Under the pieces are notes generated by a model. The model was given only the letters and a program-made list of their open reading frames with translations. It was not told where the DNA came from and did not search any database. Below, in pieces: positions 7,209 to 16,473 of a stretch of 32,044 nucleotides of DNA. The translations under genes and the position numbers were made by a program. Numbering within the stretch: position 1 is the first letter of the stretch; every line of letters starts with the position of its first letter. Source of the stretch: an uncultured Acetatifactor sp. (GTDB taxonomy: Bacteria; Bacillota; Clostridia; Lachnospirales; Lachnospiraceae); contig CAJTZD010000044.1 of the NCBI GenBank assembly GCA_910584235.1, positions 1 through 32,044 of the forward strand, written 5' to 3'.

Positions 7209-9065
7209 ATGAATAGGTTAATGAAGTACTTACGCGACTACAAAAAAGAATCCGTCCTGGCGCCGCTGTTTAAGCTCCTGGAAGCTTTCTTCGAGCTGTT
7301 GGTGCCGCTGGTGATGGCAAGCATCATCGACAGGGGCATCAATGCCGGAGGCGCCGGCGGGGCGGACACGGGCCACATATGGCGGATGGGCCTGTGGCTC
7401 CTTGCGCTGGCGGTGATAGGACTGGTGTCCTCCATTACGGCCCAGTTTTTCGCGGCCAAGGCGGCGGTAGGGTTTTCCGCAAAGCTCCGCCAGGCCCTGT
7501 TCGACCATATCCAGGGCCTGGACTTCACTAATATCGACAAGGCCGGGACGTCCACCATGATCACACGCATGACCAGCGATGTGAACCAGATTCAGTCCGG
7601 CGTGAACCTGGTGCTGCGTCTGTTCCTGCGCTCGCCCATCATCGTCTTCGGTGCCATGATCATGGCTTTCACCATCGACGTGAAGAGTGCGCTGGTGTTC
7701 GTAGTAGCTATCCCGCTGCTTGCCGTCGTGGTCTTCGGCATCATGATCTGGACCATGCCCCTGTATAAAAAAGTCCAGGCAAACCTGGACAAGGTGCTGG
7801 GAGTCACCAGGGAGAACCTGACAGGCGTCCGCGTCATTCGGGCTTTCCACCAGGAGGAAGTGGAGGAGGGGCGCTTTAAAGGATTCACAAAAGCGTTGGC
7901 GGACAGCCAGATTTTCGTAGGGAAGATCAGCGCTGTCATGAATCCTGTAACCTATGTGATTGTCAATGGGGCAATCATTGCCCTGATCTATATCGGTGCC
8001 ATCCAGGTCAATGTGGGGAACCTGACCCAGGGCGAGGTGGTGGCTATCATCAACTACATGTCCCAGATTCTGGTGGAACTGGTGAAGCTGGCTAACCTGA
8101 TCATCACGGTGACTAAGGCTCTGGCCTGCGCGGACCGGGTGGCGGGCGTGTTCGAGATCCGGAACCAGGACAGGACCGGTGCAGGGCAGACAGAAAGCAT
8201 TTCCGCCGGGGAAGCTTCCGGGAAAACCCCGTTCCTGAAGTTCGACCATGTATCCCTGACTTACGCCGGAGCGGGAGCGGAGACTCTCCATGATATCGAC
8301 TTTACGGTAAATAAAGGAGAAACCATCGGCATCATCGGCGGCACGGGTTCCGGAAAGTCCTCGCTGGTGAATCTGATTCCCGGATTCTACCCCGTGACAG
8401 GCGGCGCGCTTCGGCTGGAGGGCAGGGACATCCGCCGGATTCCCGAGGAGGAGCTGCGGGGCATGGTGGGCATGGTGCCCCAGAAAGCGGTGCTCTTCAA
8501 GGGCACCATCCGCAGCAACCTCCAGTGGGGCAAGCCCGATGCCACAGAGGAAGAGATGTGGCGGGCCATCGACATGGCACAGGCAAGAGAAGTGGTGGAG
8601 GGAAAGCGAGGCAAGCTGGATGCGGAAATCACCCAGAACGGCAAGAACCTTTCCGGCGGCCAGAGACAGCGCCTGACCATAGCCAGGGCGCTGGTGCGCA
8701 GTCCCCGGATACTGATCCTGGACGACAGTGCCTCTGCGCTGGACTACGCCACGGATGCAAAGCTGCGCACTGCCATCCGAAACCTGGAGGGAGGAATCAC
8801 AACGTTCATTGTCTCCCAGCGGGCTTCCTCCATACGGTATGCTGATAAAATTGTAGTGCTGGACGATGGAGAGATGGCAGGAATCGGAACCCATGACGAA
8901 CTTTTGCAGAATTGCGAAGTATACAGAGAAATCTACTTCTCCCAATATCCGGAAGAACGGCTGAAAGCGGCAGGGGCAGAGAGCCCTGGAAGTGATCAGA
9001 CAGTAGGGGATGGGGTCAGAAGCGAAAAGGCAGAGGAAGGGGGCGAGAGTCATGGCATCAGATAA
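7209..9065 (+). CDS. Heterodimeric ABC multidrug exporter, degenerate-site subunit
   Basis: 618-aa permease-ATPase fusion. The membrane domain covers about residues 1-330 and the ATPase about 345-585. Walker A GGTGSGKSS lies near residue 376 and signature LSGGQRQRLTIARAL near 483. The Walker B glutamate is replaced by aspartate (ILILDDSASALD, near 503) and the switch histidine by glutamine (IVSQRASS, near 535). These changes mark the non-hydrolysing site of heterodimeric exporters such as TM287/288, LmrCD and BmrCD. ATG 7209 (MNRLMKYLRDY) follows AGAGGTG; an upstream in-frame GTG at 7152 has no ribosome-binding site. The gene overlaps the next by 14 nt, and that gene supplies the complementary canonical residues. 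A polar tail of about 30 residues extends past the ATPase fold. Confidence 0.92.
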   Translation: MNRLMKYLRDYKKESVLAPLFKLLEAFFELLVPLVMASIIDRGINAGGAGGADTGHIWRMGLWLLALAVIGLVSSITAQFFAAKAAVGFSAKLRQALFDHIQGLDFTNIDKAGTSTMITRMTSDVNQIQSGVNLVLRLFLRSPIIVFGAMIMAFTIDVKSALVFVVAIPLLAVVVFGIMIWTMPLYKKVQANLDKVLGVTRENLTGVRVIRAFHQEEVEEGRFKGFTKALADSQIFVGKISAVMNPVTYVIVNGAIIALIYIGAIQVNVGNLTQGEVVAIINYMSQILVELVKLANLIITVTKALACADRVAGVFEIRNQDRTGAGQTESISAGEASGKTPFLKFDHVSLTYAGAGAETLHDIDFTVNKGETIGIIGGTGSGKSSLVNLIPGFYPVTGGALRLEGRDIRRIPEEELRGMVGMVPQKAVLFKGTIRSNLQWGKPDATEEEMWRAIDMAQAREVVEGKRGKLDAEITQNGKNLSGGQRQRLTIARALVRSPRILILDDSASALDYATDAKLRTAIRNLEGGITTFIVSQRASSIRYADKIVVLDDGEMAGIGTHDELLQNCEVYREIYFSQYPEERLKAAGAESPGSDQTVGDGVRSEKAEEGGESHGIR

Positions 9066-10827
9066 GGCACAGAAAGAGAACAAAGGCCGTTCCGGCCAGA
9101 TGGCCGCCATGCGGCAGGTGCTGTGCTATATCCGCAGATATTGGTTTATGGTGGGCTTCTCGCTGGTGCTGGCGGCGGTGACCGTGGTGCTTACCCTTTA
9201 TGTGCCCATCCTTACCGGGGACGCGGTGGATCTGCTCCTGGGAGAGGGGATGGTGGCATTCCCGGCGGTGTTCGGCATCATGAAGAAGATTGCCATCGCC
9301 ATTGCGGTGACGGCTTTGTCCCAGTGGGTGATGAACACCTGCAACAACCATATTACCTATCATGTAGTAAAGGACATTCGGGAGGACGCCTTTGAGAGGC
9401 TGCAAAAACTTCCTCTGAAATACCTGGACGCACATGCTTACGGCGACATCGTCAGCCGCGTGGTGGCAGATGTGGACACTTTTGCGGACGGTCTGCTCAT
9501 GGGCTTTACCCAGCTTTTCACCGGTGTGCTGACCATCATCGGCACACTGATCTTCATGCTGGTCACCAATGTGCCCATCGCCCTGGTGGTGGTATGCATC
9601 ACGCCGGTTTCTTTCCTGGTGGCAAAATTTATCGCCACCAGGACATATTCCATGTTCAAGCTGCAGTCGGAGATCCGCGGCGAGCAGACATCCCTGATAG
9701 AGGAGACTGTCGGAAACCAGAAGATCGTGAAGACCTTTTCCAGGGAGGAGGCGGTGAAGAGCCGGTTCGGGGAGATCAACGACAGGCTTCAGGGCTGCTC
9801 CCTGCAGGCTATTTTCTTCTCCTCCATCACAAACCCGGCCACCCGCTTTGTCAACAGCCTGGTGTACGCGGGGGTGGGGATATTCGGCGCGTTCGTAGCC
9901 ATCCGCGGCGGCATCAGCGTAGGACGGCTTTCCTGTTTCCTGAGCTATGCCAACCAGTATACAAAGCCTTTCAACGAGATATCCGGGGTGGTGACCGAGC
10001 TGCAGAACGCTCTGGCATGCGCCGCCAGGATCTTTGAACTGATCGACGAGGAGCCCCAAGTGCCGGATGGGGCGGATGCAAAAGTGCTGACGGATGCCCG
10101 GGGAAATGTGGCTCTGGAGAATGTGTATTTCAGCTATGTGCCTGAGCGTAAACTCATTCAAAATTTTAACCTCACCGTGAAGCCCGGACAGCGGGTGGCC
10201 ATCGTGGGTCCCACTGGCTGCGGCAAGACTACAGTGATTAACCTGCTGATGCGCTTCTACGATGTGGACAGCGGCCGGATCAAGGTGGACGGCACGGACA
10301 TCCGGAATATCACCAGAGGGAGCCTGCGGACCAGCTACGGCATGGTGCTTCAGGAGACCTGGCTGCGCAGCGGCACCATCCGGGATAATATCCGCATGGG
10401 TAAAACGGAGGCTACCGACGAAGAGGTGGTGCAGGCAGCCAAGGCGGCCCATGCCCACAGTTTCATCAAACGTCTGCCAAACGGCTATGATACCGTCATC
10501 ACAGAAGACGGAGGCAGCCTGTCCCAGGGACAAAAGCAATTGCTGTGTATTGCCAGGGTGATGCTGTGTCTGCCGCCCATGCTGATTCTGGACGAGGCCA
10601 CCTCCTCTATCGATACCCGTACGGAGATGCGGATTCAGAATGCTTTTTCGAAGATGATGGAGGGCAGGACCAGCTTCATCGTGGCCCACAGGCTTTCCAC
10701 CATTCAGGAGGCGGACGTGATTCTGGTGATGAAAGACGGCAATATCATTGAACAGGGAAACCACGAGACTTTGCTGGCGCAGAAAGGCTTTTACTCCACG
10801 CTGTACCATTCGCAGTTTGAGGGGTGA
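9052..10827 (+). CDS. Heterodimeric ABC multidrug exporter, catalytic subunit
   Basis: 591-aa permease-ATPase fusion, partner of the preceding gene. It has a six-helix membrane domain to about residue 325, Walker A GPTGCGKTT near 385, Q-loop VLQETWLRSGTIRDNI, canonical Walker B LILDEATSSID near 512 and canonical switch VAHRLST near 544. Its signature motif is LSQGQKQ (near 489) rather than LSGGQ. In heterodimers this signature pairs with the partner's D/Q-substituted site, so the two degenerate elements form one inactive site and the two canonical ones form the active site. The start is ATG 9052 (MASDKAQKE) behind AGGAAGGGGG; an earlier in-frame ATG at 9010 lies further inside the upstream gene. 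Typical substrates are drugs and lipophilic compounds, not determinable here. Confidence 0.92.
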   Translation: MASDKAQKENKGRSGQMAAMRQVLCYIRRYWFMVGFSLVLAAVTVVLTLYVPILTGDAVDLLLGEGMVAFPAVFGIMKKIAIAIAVTALSQWVMNTCNNHITYHVVKDIREDAFERLQKLPLKYLDAHAYGDIVSRVVADVDTFADGLLMGFTQLFTGVLTIIGTLIFMLVTNVPIALVVVCITPVSFLVAKFIATRTYSMFKLQSEIRGEQTSLIEETVGNQKIVKTFSREEAVKSRFGEINDRLQGCSLQAIFFSSITNPATRFVNSLVYAGVGIFGAFVAIRGGISVGRLSCFLSYANQYTKPFNEISGVVTELQNALACAARIFELIDEEPQVPDGADAKVLTDARGNVALENVYFSYVPERKLIQNFNLTVKPGQRVAIVGPTGCGKTTVINLLMRFYDVDSGRIKVDGTDIRNITRGSLRTSYGMVLQETWLRSGTIRDNIRMGKTEATDEEVVQAAKAAHAHSFIKRLPNGYDTVITEDGGSLSQGQKQLLCIARVMLCLPPMLILDEATSSIDTRTEMRIQNAFSKMMEGRTSFIVAHRLSTIQEADVILVMKDGNIIEQGNHETLLAQKGFYSTLYHSQFEG

Positions 10828-10884
10828 ACAGGAATTGCAGACCGAAAACCGCGTAACCAGGCGCGAACAAATAAGGATATGAAC

Positions 10885-12693
10885 ATGAAAATTGAAAAGC
10901 TGCATGTGAAAAGAATCGCCGCAATTATTTGTGGGATATGCTTTGTACTGTCTTTTAACCATATTTACTCCCTTTTCCATATACAGGCCGATGCCTATGG
11001 GGTGGGGGAGTTCGGATACAATATTTGGAGTTTGCTGGCGTTTATTGCCGCGTTCCGGCTTTTTGGACGAATGCTTGAAAGAACAGACGCCAGACTGCAT
11101 TGCGTGGCAGCGGCCAGCGGTTTCCTAATGGCTGTGGCAATTGTCTATGGAGCATATGCACACTTTGTGAATGATATCTTCCAGTCGGCACAGGTGGTAT
11201 GGCTGCAGTTGGCCGTGATGGCAGGGCTTGCGACAGTTACAATTCCGGTTTCGGAGGAGATATTTTTGCTGTTTGACAAGCTGAATCAATATGGTGAGCG
11301 GAAATGTGAATGCGGGACAAAGAAACGATATTTTTTTATCGTTTGGTTCCTTATTTTCGTTGCCTATCTGCCTATCTTCCTGTGGTCATGGCCCGGGAAT
11401 TTTGTATATGACGCACCTTTCCAGATGGCTGAGGTGGTATGGGACGGATATAATACCCATCATCCCCTGCTGCATACTTTGCTCATGGGGGCCGCTTACA
11501 AATTCGGCGTGTCCCTGGGAGATGCGTCTACCGGATTTCAGTTTTACACATTACTGCAGATGCTGGTTTTATCGGCTGCTTTTGCGTATTGTGCGCATTA
11601 TCTGTACAGACGGGGCGTGCCGAGGGTGTATCGGGTGTGCGTTGTATTGTGGTTCGCGCTGTTTCCCATGCATGCCATGTTCTCCATATCGGCCACGAAA
11701 GACGTGATGTTCGCCGCATTTTTTCTGTGGTTTCTGATCTTGGTGGTGAGACTGCTTTTTGACAGGGAGCAATTTCGCTGGTATACCTATGCAGGGCTGG
11801 TTTTCAGCGGTGTATTGAGCTGCCTCATGAGACACAATATGGTCTATGCCATTGTTGCGGGCACAGTTGTCATATTCATTTTTGTGAAAAGAAGCCGTAA
11901 ACAGAAAGGATATGCGGCGGGAATTCTTGCGGCTATCTGCATTTTGACAAGTCTGGCGGAAGCCGGCCTGGTGGCGGCGACCAATGCGAAGACCAATGAC
12001 AGATACAGGGAAACCTTTGGCATGGCGCTGCAGTGCCTTGCCAGAGTGGCAATCTATCGCCGGGAAGACATCAGTAAAACGGATTATGATGAAATCTGCA
12101 TTTACATGGAAGAAGAGGGGATGTCCACATATCAGCCTTATTTGGCAGACAATGTAAAATCGGCCACCAATGAGGAATTGCTGAAAGAAAACTTTGGGAA
12201 TTTCATGAAGCTTTTTGTAAAGGTGGGACTCAAGTTTCCGGATGAGTATATAGAAGCCTGGGTTACCAATACTATGGGATTCTGGTATCCGCTGGACAGA
12301 GGGTTATACGCCTGTAATCCCATTGACTTTTATCACAAACTGATATGGACGGAGCATGAAATAGTCAAAAGATCATACCTGAACTGGCCAAGGGTCATAT
12401 ATGAGCCGCTTTATTACTATGGCGATTACGTAAAGGCGCCGGTGCTGGGATACCTTCACCGCACTGACTGCTGGATATGGTTTCTGACCTATTTCCTGCT
12501 GTGGAGCATCTATAAAAAGAGACGGGACGCAGGCCTGGCGGGCATAATTCCGCTCATGTACCTGGGGACCTGCTATCTGGGCCCGGTTGCGGTACTGCGT
12601 TATGTTTATTGTCTTGTAGTAATAGTTCCTTTGATCGGATATGTGGTAATGCGCAGCAGGGAAGAGAATGAGGGGAGGATAAAAGAAGAATGA
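10885..12693 (+). CDS. Polytopic membrane protein, DUF6020/GT-C-like
   Basis: 602-aa protein with about a dozen hydrophobic segments spread from residue 10 to the C-terminus. Recognisable blocks are WSWPGNFVYDAPFQ and THHPLLHTLL after the first third, then SATKDVMFAAFFLW. These recall the DUF6020-type family of Clostridia, thought to be GT-C-fold glycosyltransferase-like proteins using polyprenyl-phosphate sugars at the outer membrane face. The acidic and histidine residues just after a transmembrane helix fit that idea, but no activity is established. ATAAGGAT abuts an ATG at 10879, too close for ribosome binding, whereas ATG 10885 has proper spacing, so I prefer the latter. It overlaps the following GT-C gene by ATGA, indicating coupled translation. 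Confidence 0.7.
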   Translation: MKIEKLHVKRIAAIICGICFVLSFNHIYSLFHIQADAYGVGEFGYNIWSLLAFIAAFRLFGRMLERTDARLHCVAAASGFLMAVAIVYGAYAHFVNDIFQSAQVVWLQLAVMAGLATVTIPVSEEIFLLFDKLNQYGERKCECGTKKRYFFIVWFLIFVAYLPIFLWSWPGNFVYDAPFQMAEVVWDGYNTHHPLLHTLLMGAAYKFGVSLGDASTGFQFYTLLQMLVLSAAFAYCAHYLYRRGVPRVYRVCVVLWFALFPMHAMFSISATKDVMFAAFFLWFLILVVRLLFDREQFRWYTYAGLVFSGVLSCLMRHNMVYAIVAGTVVIFIFVKRSRKQKGYAAGILAAICILTSLAEAGLVAATNAKTNDRYRETFGMALQCLARVAIYRREDISKTDYDEICIYMEEEGMSTYQPYLADNVKSATNEELLKENFGNFMKLFVKVGLKFPDEYIEAWVTNTMGFWYPLDRGLYACNPIDFYHKLIWTEHEIVKRSYLNWPRVIYEPLYYYGDYVKAPVLGYLHRTDCWIWFLTYFLLWSIYKKRRDAGLAGIIPLMYLGTCYLGPVAVLRYVYCLVVIVPLIGYVVMRSREENEGRIKEE

Positions 12694-14318
12694 CCAGGAG
12701 GCGTTTTCTGATTCTGGCAGTTATTATTGGTATAATACATGTGGGGCTGGTACTTTTTTTCGGTATGAAAAAAGAGGGCTTTCACGAGGATGAATATTAT
12801 TCCTACTGGTCGGTATCTGTTCCGGCAGAGGAGATGAGGCCGGTGAATTTCTCTTGGAATAGTGGATATGGACTTCAGAGCCGATTCCTGATAAAAGGGG
12901 ATCATCGATTTGATTACAAAATGGTGATACAGAATCAGGCACAGGATGTACATCCCCCTCTCTACTACATGGCGCTGCATACTGTCATGTCCCTTTTTCC
13001 AAACAGCTTTTATAAGTGGTTTGGTATTATGCCGAATCTGCTTTTCTCATTGGTTAGCTATGGTTGCATTGTGGCTCTGTTCTATTTTATGAGTGAGGGC
13101 ATCTTCCAGGCGCGGGAGGCCGGCGCGTTGTTGGCGGGAGTTGTATATGCAGTTGCGCCCACGACGATCAGCGCGGTGATGCTGACCAGAATGTATGCTA
13201 TGTCCTCCATGTGGAGTGCGGTCTACGCCCTTATTTTTGTTTTGCTGATGAAAAACAGACAGATGCCCCGGCTGCGGTTCGGGCTTTTGCTTGGGGCGGG
13301 AGCGCTGACCTGCTATTGTTCCTTTTTGACCCACTATTTTTCCCTGCTGATACCGTTCTTTTTGACAGCGGCTTATTGTGTCTATACCGTTTTCTGCCGG
13401 ACAGGCATTGTACGGATGGTGCTCTGGGGAGGGGCCTGTACGGCGGCGGTAGGATTGGGCGTGCTTTCCTATCCGGCCTCTCTGCAGCATATTTTCGGCG
13501 GTTACCGCGGACAGGGGGCGCTGCAGGGGCTGCTTGGAGGCGCCTTGGCGGAACGGCTATCCATCTTTAACGGCTATATGCAGTCTTGGATTTTTTCAGG
13601 AACCTTATATCCTTGCCTGATTGTCTTTGGCGTATTGTTTGCAGTCCTGCTGGTGCTGCTGATCCGAAGAAACGGATGGAAGAATGTCCATAATTTTGTG
13701 TGCAGGATGGCGGCCGTTCTGTTTGCGCTGTCTATGTCCTATGTTGCGCTTTGCGGGACTTCGCTGGTGGTGGGTTCTGCGTCCTGCCGCTATTTCTATC
13801 CGGTGGTGTCACTGGCGTTTCCTTTTATGGCATATACAATCTGGGGGGGCTGCGTTGTCCTTTGCAGCGGTAAAAACAGGCTGCAGGTCCTCTGCGAAAA
13901 GCGGCCCGCAGCCGTCTGGTGGGTGAGGACTGTCTGCGTAGCGGTTGCGGCGCTGATTCCGGCAGTGTTTGGATATTGGAAAGAGAATGTTCTGTTTCTT
14001 TATGAAGAAGACGCGGAGAAAGTGGCGTTTTCACAGGAATACAGCCAGTACCCGATGATTATGGTTTATGGTTCCGGGGATCCATACCGCAGCTGGTATG
14101 TGGATAATCAGTTGTGGCCCTTTGAACAGGTATTCTATCTGCTCTATGACCAAAGGGAGGCGCTTGACGACGAGAGGCTGCGGGAAGCGGAAAAAATCGT
14201 GGTGTATATGGACGCGCCGGAGGAAATGCTGGAACCACTGATAGATAATAATCCGAACCTGTCCACGTATACCCTTGTGAGACATGACAAGTTTTATTAT
14301 GTATATTTGCTGGAATAA
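12690..14318 (+). CDS. GT-C-like membrane glycosyltransferase
   Basis: 542-aa polytopic protein. After the first helix comes EGFHEDEYYSYW, and about 60 residues on, DVHPPLYYMAL. An acidic first extracellular loop with D/E-D/E-x and a later HPPLYY is the hallmark of ArnT/PMT/GT39-like GT-C glycosyltransferases, which take sugars from lipid carriers at the outer face of the membrane. About ten further hydrophobic segments follow, then a soluble C-terminal domain of roughly 100 residues beginning near 435. It overlaps the preceding GT-C-like gene by 4 nt (ATGA). The pair probably acts on the same envelope glycan or lipid, but donor and acceptor cannot be told from sequence. Confidence 0.75.
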   Translation: MTRRRFLILAVIIGIIHVGLVLFFGMKKEGFHEDEYYSYWSVSVPAEEMRPVNFSWNSGYGLQSRFLIKGDHRFDYKMVIQNQAQDVHPPLYYMALHTVMSLFPNSFYKWFGIMPNLLFSLVSYGCIVALFYFMSEGIFQAREAGALLAGVVYAVAPTTISAVMLTRMYAMSSMWSAVYALIFVLLMKNRQMPRLRFGLLLGAGALTCYCSFLTHYFSLLIPFFLTAAYCVYTVFCRTGIVRMVLWGGACTAAVGLGVLSYPASLQHIFGGYRGQGALQGLLGGALAERLSIFNGYMQSWIFSGTLYPCLIVFGVLFAVLLVLLIRRNGWKNVHNFVCRMAAVLFALSMSYVALCGTSLVVGSASCRYFYPVVSLAFPFMAYTIWGGCVVLCSGKNRLQVLCEKRPAAVWWVRTVCVAVAALIPAVFGYWKENVLFLYEEDAEKVAFSQEYSQYPMIMVYGSGDPYRSWYVDNQLWPFEQVFYLLYDQREALDDERLREAEKIVVYMDAPEEMLEPLIDNNPNLSTYTLVRHDKFYYVYLLE

Positions 14319-14539
14319 TCGAAGTTTATCTGAGGTTTACCTTAAGAAGTTCCCGTTCGAAGCCGATATAAAAATAAACAGAAACAGTGTGCTGCATGGA
14401 ATGTCGGTTTGCGGACAGGACGGAAGTTTTCCTCCATGCCGAAATTGCAGACAGCGGAAAACAAGGGCTTTGCCGTAGAGCGGGGAAACTGTGGTTTCCG
14501 ATATATGCGGCGGGATGTTCAGAAATGAGAGGGGTTGCC

Positions 14540-15502
14540 ATGAGACTGCAGAACAACATAAATGTCTTCGCGGGAGATACGCGGAACCAGGCACAGCAGG
14601 CGGAAAGGAACCGTCAGGCGGACGGAGCGCAGGAGAATGGAAAGAACAAGACTTTTTATGCCGGGAATTTTCTCGTGGAATTTCCTCTGAAAGACAGGAT
14701 AGCCCAGAGAAAGGCCCAGGCTCAGGAACGCGCCATGAAGATCATAGGAGACGCCTGGGATGCGGACCGGGTGCTGGACAACGAGATTAATGACCGCCAG
14801 GAGCGCATTCGGGAACTGCGGGTGGACAATGCGGACGCGCTGGAGAGCCTGAAAGAATTCCGTCAGATGGAGGATGAACTCCGGGAGGGGTTCGGCGTGG
14901 CGCCGGACAGTGAAGAGCAAATGGATCTGGAGCTTCTCAAACGCTATGTTCCGGGCTATAAGCCTACCGAGGAGGAAAAAGAACGCCTGGACAAAATCCG
15001 GGAGAATGGGTTGACGGAGTATCAAAGCCGGGCATTGGAGCTGGACAAGGCAGCTTCCTATTATCGGAAACTTATTGCGTCCAATAATGAATCGGTATAC
15101 GATGAGTCGAAAATTGTTGAGGGCATCCGCGCGGAGCGGGTCAAGTTTCACGGTATGCTGGATGCCCAGGGGCAGGCGGAGGATGTGCTGGCGGCATCCA
15201 GGGATGAAGTCATCGGTATGGTGGCGGATGAAGCCAAGGAGCATCTGGACGAAGAGCAGGAGAAGCGAGAGGAGCAGGCCGAAGCCATCGAGGAAAAGAG
15301 AGAAGAGCAGGAGGAAATCCTGGAAGAGCGGGAAGAGAGGCAGGAGGAACTGGAAGACCTGATAAAGGATATGCCCGTGGAAGAGACGATGGATATGAAC
15401 CAGACCATAGAGGATGTGAAACAGCAGGTTCAGAAAGTGCTGAATGAGGCGAAGCTGCTGGAGGAGGACATCAAGGGCGCTAAGGTGGATCTGAACGTAT
15501 AG
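14540..15502 (+). CDS. Uncharacterised charged coiled-coil protein
   Basis: 320 aa, no signal peptide and no membrane segment. The N-terminus (MRLQNNINVFAGDTRNQAQQ) is polar. A conserved-looking block NFLVEFPLKDRIAQRKAQAQ (near residue 40) is followed by heptad-rich helix to the end. Residues about 235-275 are an extreme Glu/Arg/Gln tract (EEQEKREEQAEAIEEKREEQ and onward), compatible with a long single alpha helix. I recall similar hypothetical proteins in Lachnospiraceae but know of no function. ATG 14540 has AGAGGGG upstream; other in-frame ATGs lie at 14525 and 14387. The 220 nt before it hold no gene. Two further polar coiled-coil genes follow, and the three may form a functional set. Confidence 0.75.
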   Translation: MRLQNNINVFAGDTRNQAQQAERNRQADGAQENGKNKTFYAGNFLVEFPLKDRIAQRKAQAQERAMKIIGDAWDADRVLDNEINDRQERIRELRVDNADALESLKEFRQMEDELREGFGVAPDSEEQMDLELLKRYVPGYKPTEEEKERLDKIRENGLTEYQSRALELDKAASYYRKLIASNNESVYDESKIVEGIRAERVKFHGMLDAQGQAEDVLAASRDEVIGMVADEAKEHLDEEQEKREEQAEAIEEKREEQEEILEEREERQEELEDLIKDMPVEETMDMNQTIEDVKQQVQKVLNEAKLLEEDIKGAKVDLNV

Positions 15503-15687
15503 ACTAATGCGTTATAATAGGACAAGGTTAAGGAAGCCGCATAAATGCAGGGTTTTCGATGGTTTTGTCCAAACTAAAGTGGCGGAAAAGTGGCGCTATA
15601 GAGCCGATGACATGCAAACGGAAAAGAGGTATACTGATATCGTCCCGGATTGGGAGAGGGCGTAGGGGATGCCGTTTCAGGAGCGAG

Positions 15688-15987
15688 ATGCTTTTGGAAT
15701 GGCATTTTTTATACCCTGTCATGCGGAGGTTCTTCCAGGCACAGCCGCCGGTCCGGTACCGGGACCATGACAATATCGAAGTCAACATGGTATCGGATAT
15801 CGTAGCGCTGTATGTGATGCCCGATGACGGCCCCAAGGTATGCTCCCATTATTACTGCAGTGTATTCGGAGCGGATGACCGCACTGAGGTATATGTGGTG
15901 CCAAAAGAGGATTTCCTATTGTGGCTGGTGACGGAGCGGGCAGCGTCGGATAAGGGGGTAAAACTGTATGAAACACAGAGGATTTGA
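15688..15987 (+). CDS. Small conserved-looking hypothetical protein
   Basis: 99-aa soluble protein, function unknown. The central stretch NMVSDIVALYVMPDDGPKVC, then HYYCSVFGADDRTEVYVVPK, has strong alternating hydrophobic pattern and normal codon usage, so the frame looks genuinely coding. I chose ATG 15688 because CAGGAG sits a few bases upstream. The frame extends back to an ATG at 15559, but that extension is Arg-rich, low in coding character and lacks a ribosome-binding site. Two cysteines (C-S-H-Y-Y-C spacing) and one upstream histidine give no clear metal motif. It lies between coiled-coil genes on the same strand, 185 nt after the first. Confidence 0.6.
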   Translation: MLLEWHFLYPVMRRFFQAQPPVRYRDHDNIEVNMVSDIVALYVMPDDGPKVCSHYYCSVFGADDRTEVYVVPKEDFLLWLVTERAASDKGVKLYETQRI

Positions 15988-16473
15988 GCAAAAAAACATA
16001 TGTCAAAACGGGCAGATTCCGGTCTCGAAAAAATACACATCTTCTCAAGGGCAGAAAACGCCCGGTATTGCTGCGGTCTGGGGGCGGCACTATGCGGGAA
16101 AATCCGACAAAGAGAGCAGTCATGTTGTATGCCCCAGATAATCCAAAATCTCCAGACTGAAACGGAAATGACCTGCCGCCTCCTGACGGTTGCTGGAAAG
16201 GGCAGTTCCAAAACAGTCCGTTTGTATAAGGCTGCTCTGCCCATACTGGAGTGGGTTCATCCGGCTGCGTACCGGTATTATATGGATACATTCTGGAACC
16301 ACCTGCTTCCCCGGGGAATGTATTTGTCCTCCATGTGCTGCTGATCATTCCACACCATCCAGAAAGCAGTACACAGCAAATGGATTAAAATGCTCTCTAC
16401 TATAACCGAAAAAAGAAATAGGAGGCTGCAAAGCAGTCGATTGATAATATCAAATTGAAGGAGGAACATGCTT
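15988..16473 (+). other. No supportable gene; possible decayed sequence
   Basis: Overlapping open frames occur on both strands (+ 16000-16344, - 15782-16348), none with a ribosome-binding site or recognisable motif. The 3' part (about 16380-16460) is AT-rich and holds the AAGGAGG (16458-16464) of the next gene. I see no convincing terminator or RNA structure here. Confidence 0.4.

Noticed and set aside
7230..9110. 626-codon minus-strand frame opposite the ABC heterodimer
   Set aside because: It is rich in His, Gln and Asp with no motifs; a shadow of the GC-rich ABC gene on the other strand.
9058..11100. 680-codon minus-strand frame
   Set aside because: Antisense to the second ABC subunit, which has every catalytic motif; the antisense product has typical shadow composition.
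16000..16344. 114-codon + strand frame
   Set aside because: No ribosome-binding site, no motif, and an equally long frame opposes it; reported only as an unresolved region.
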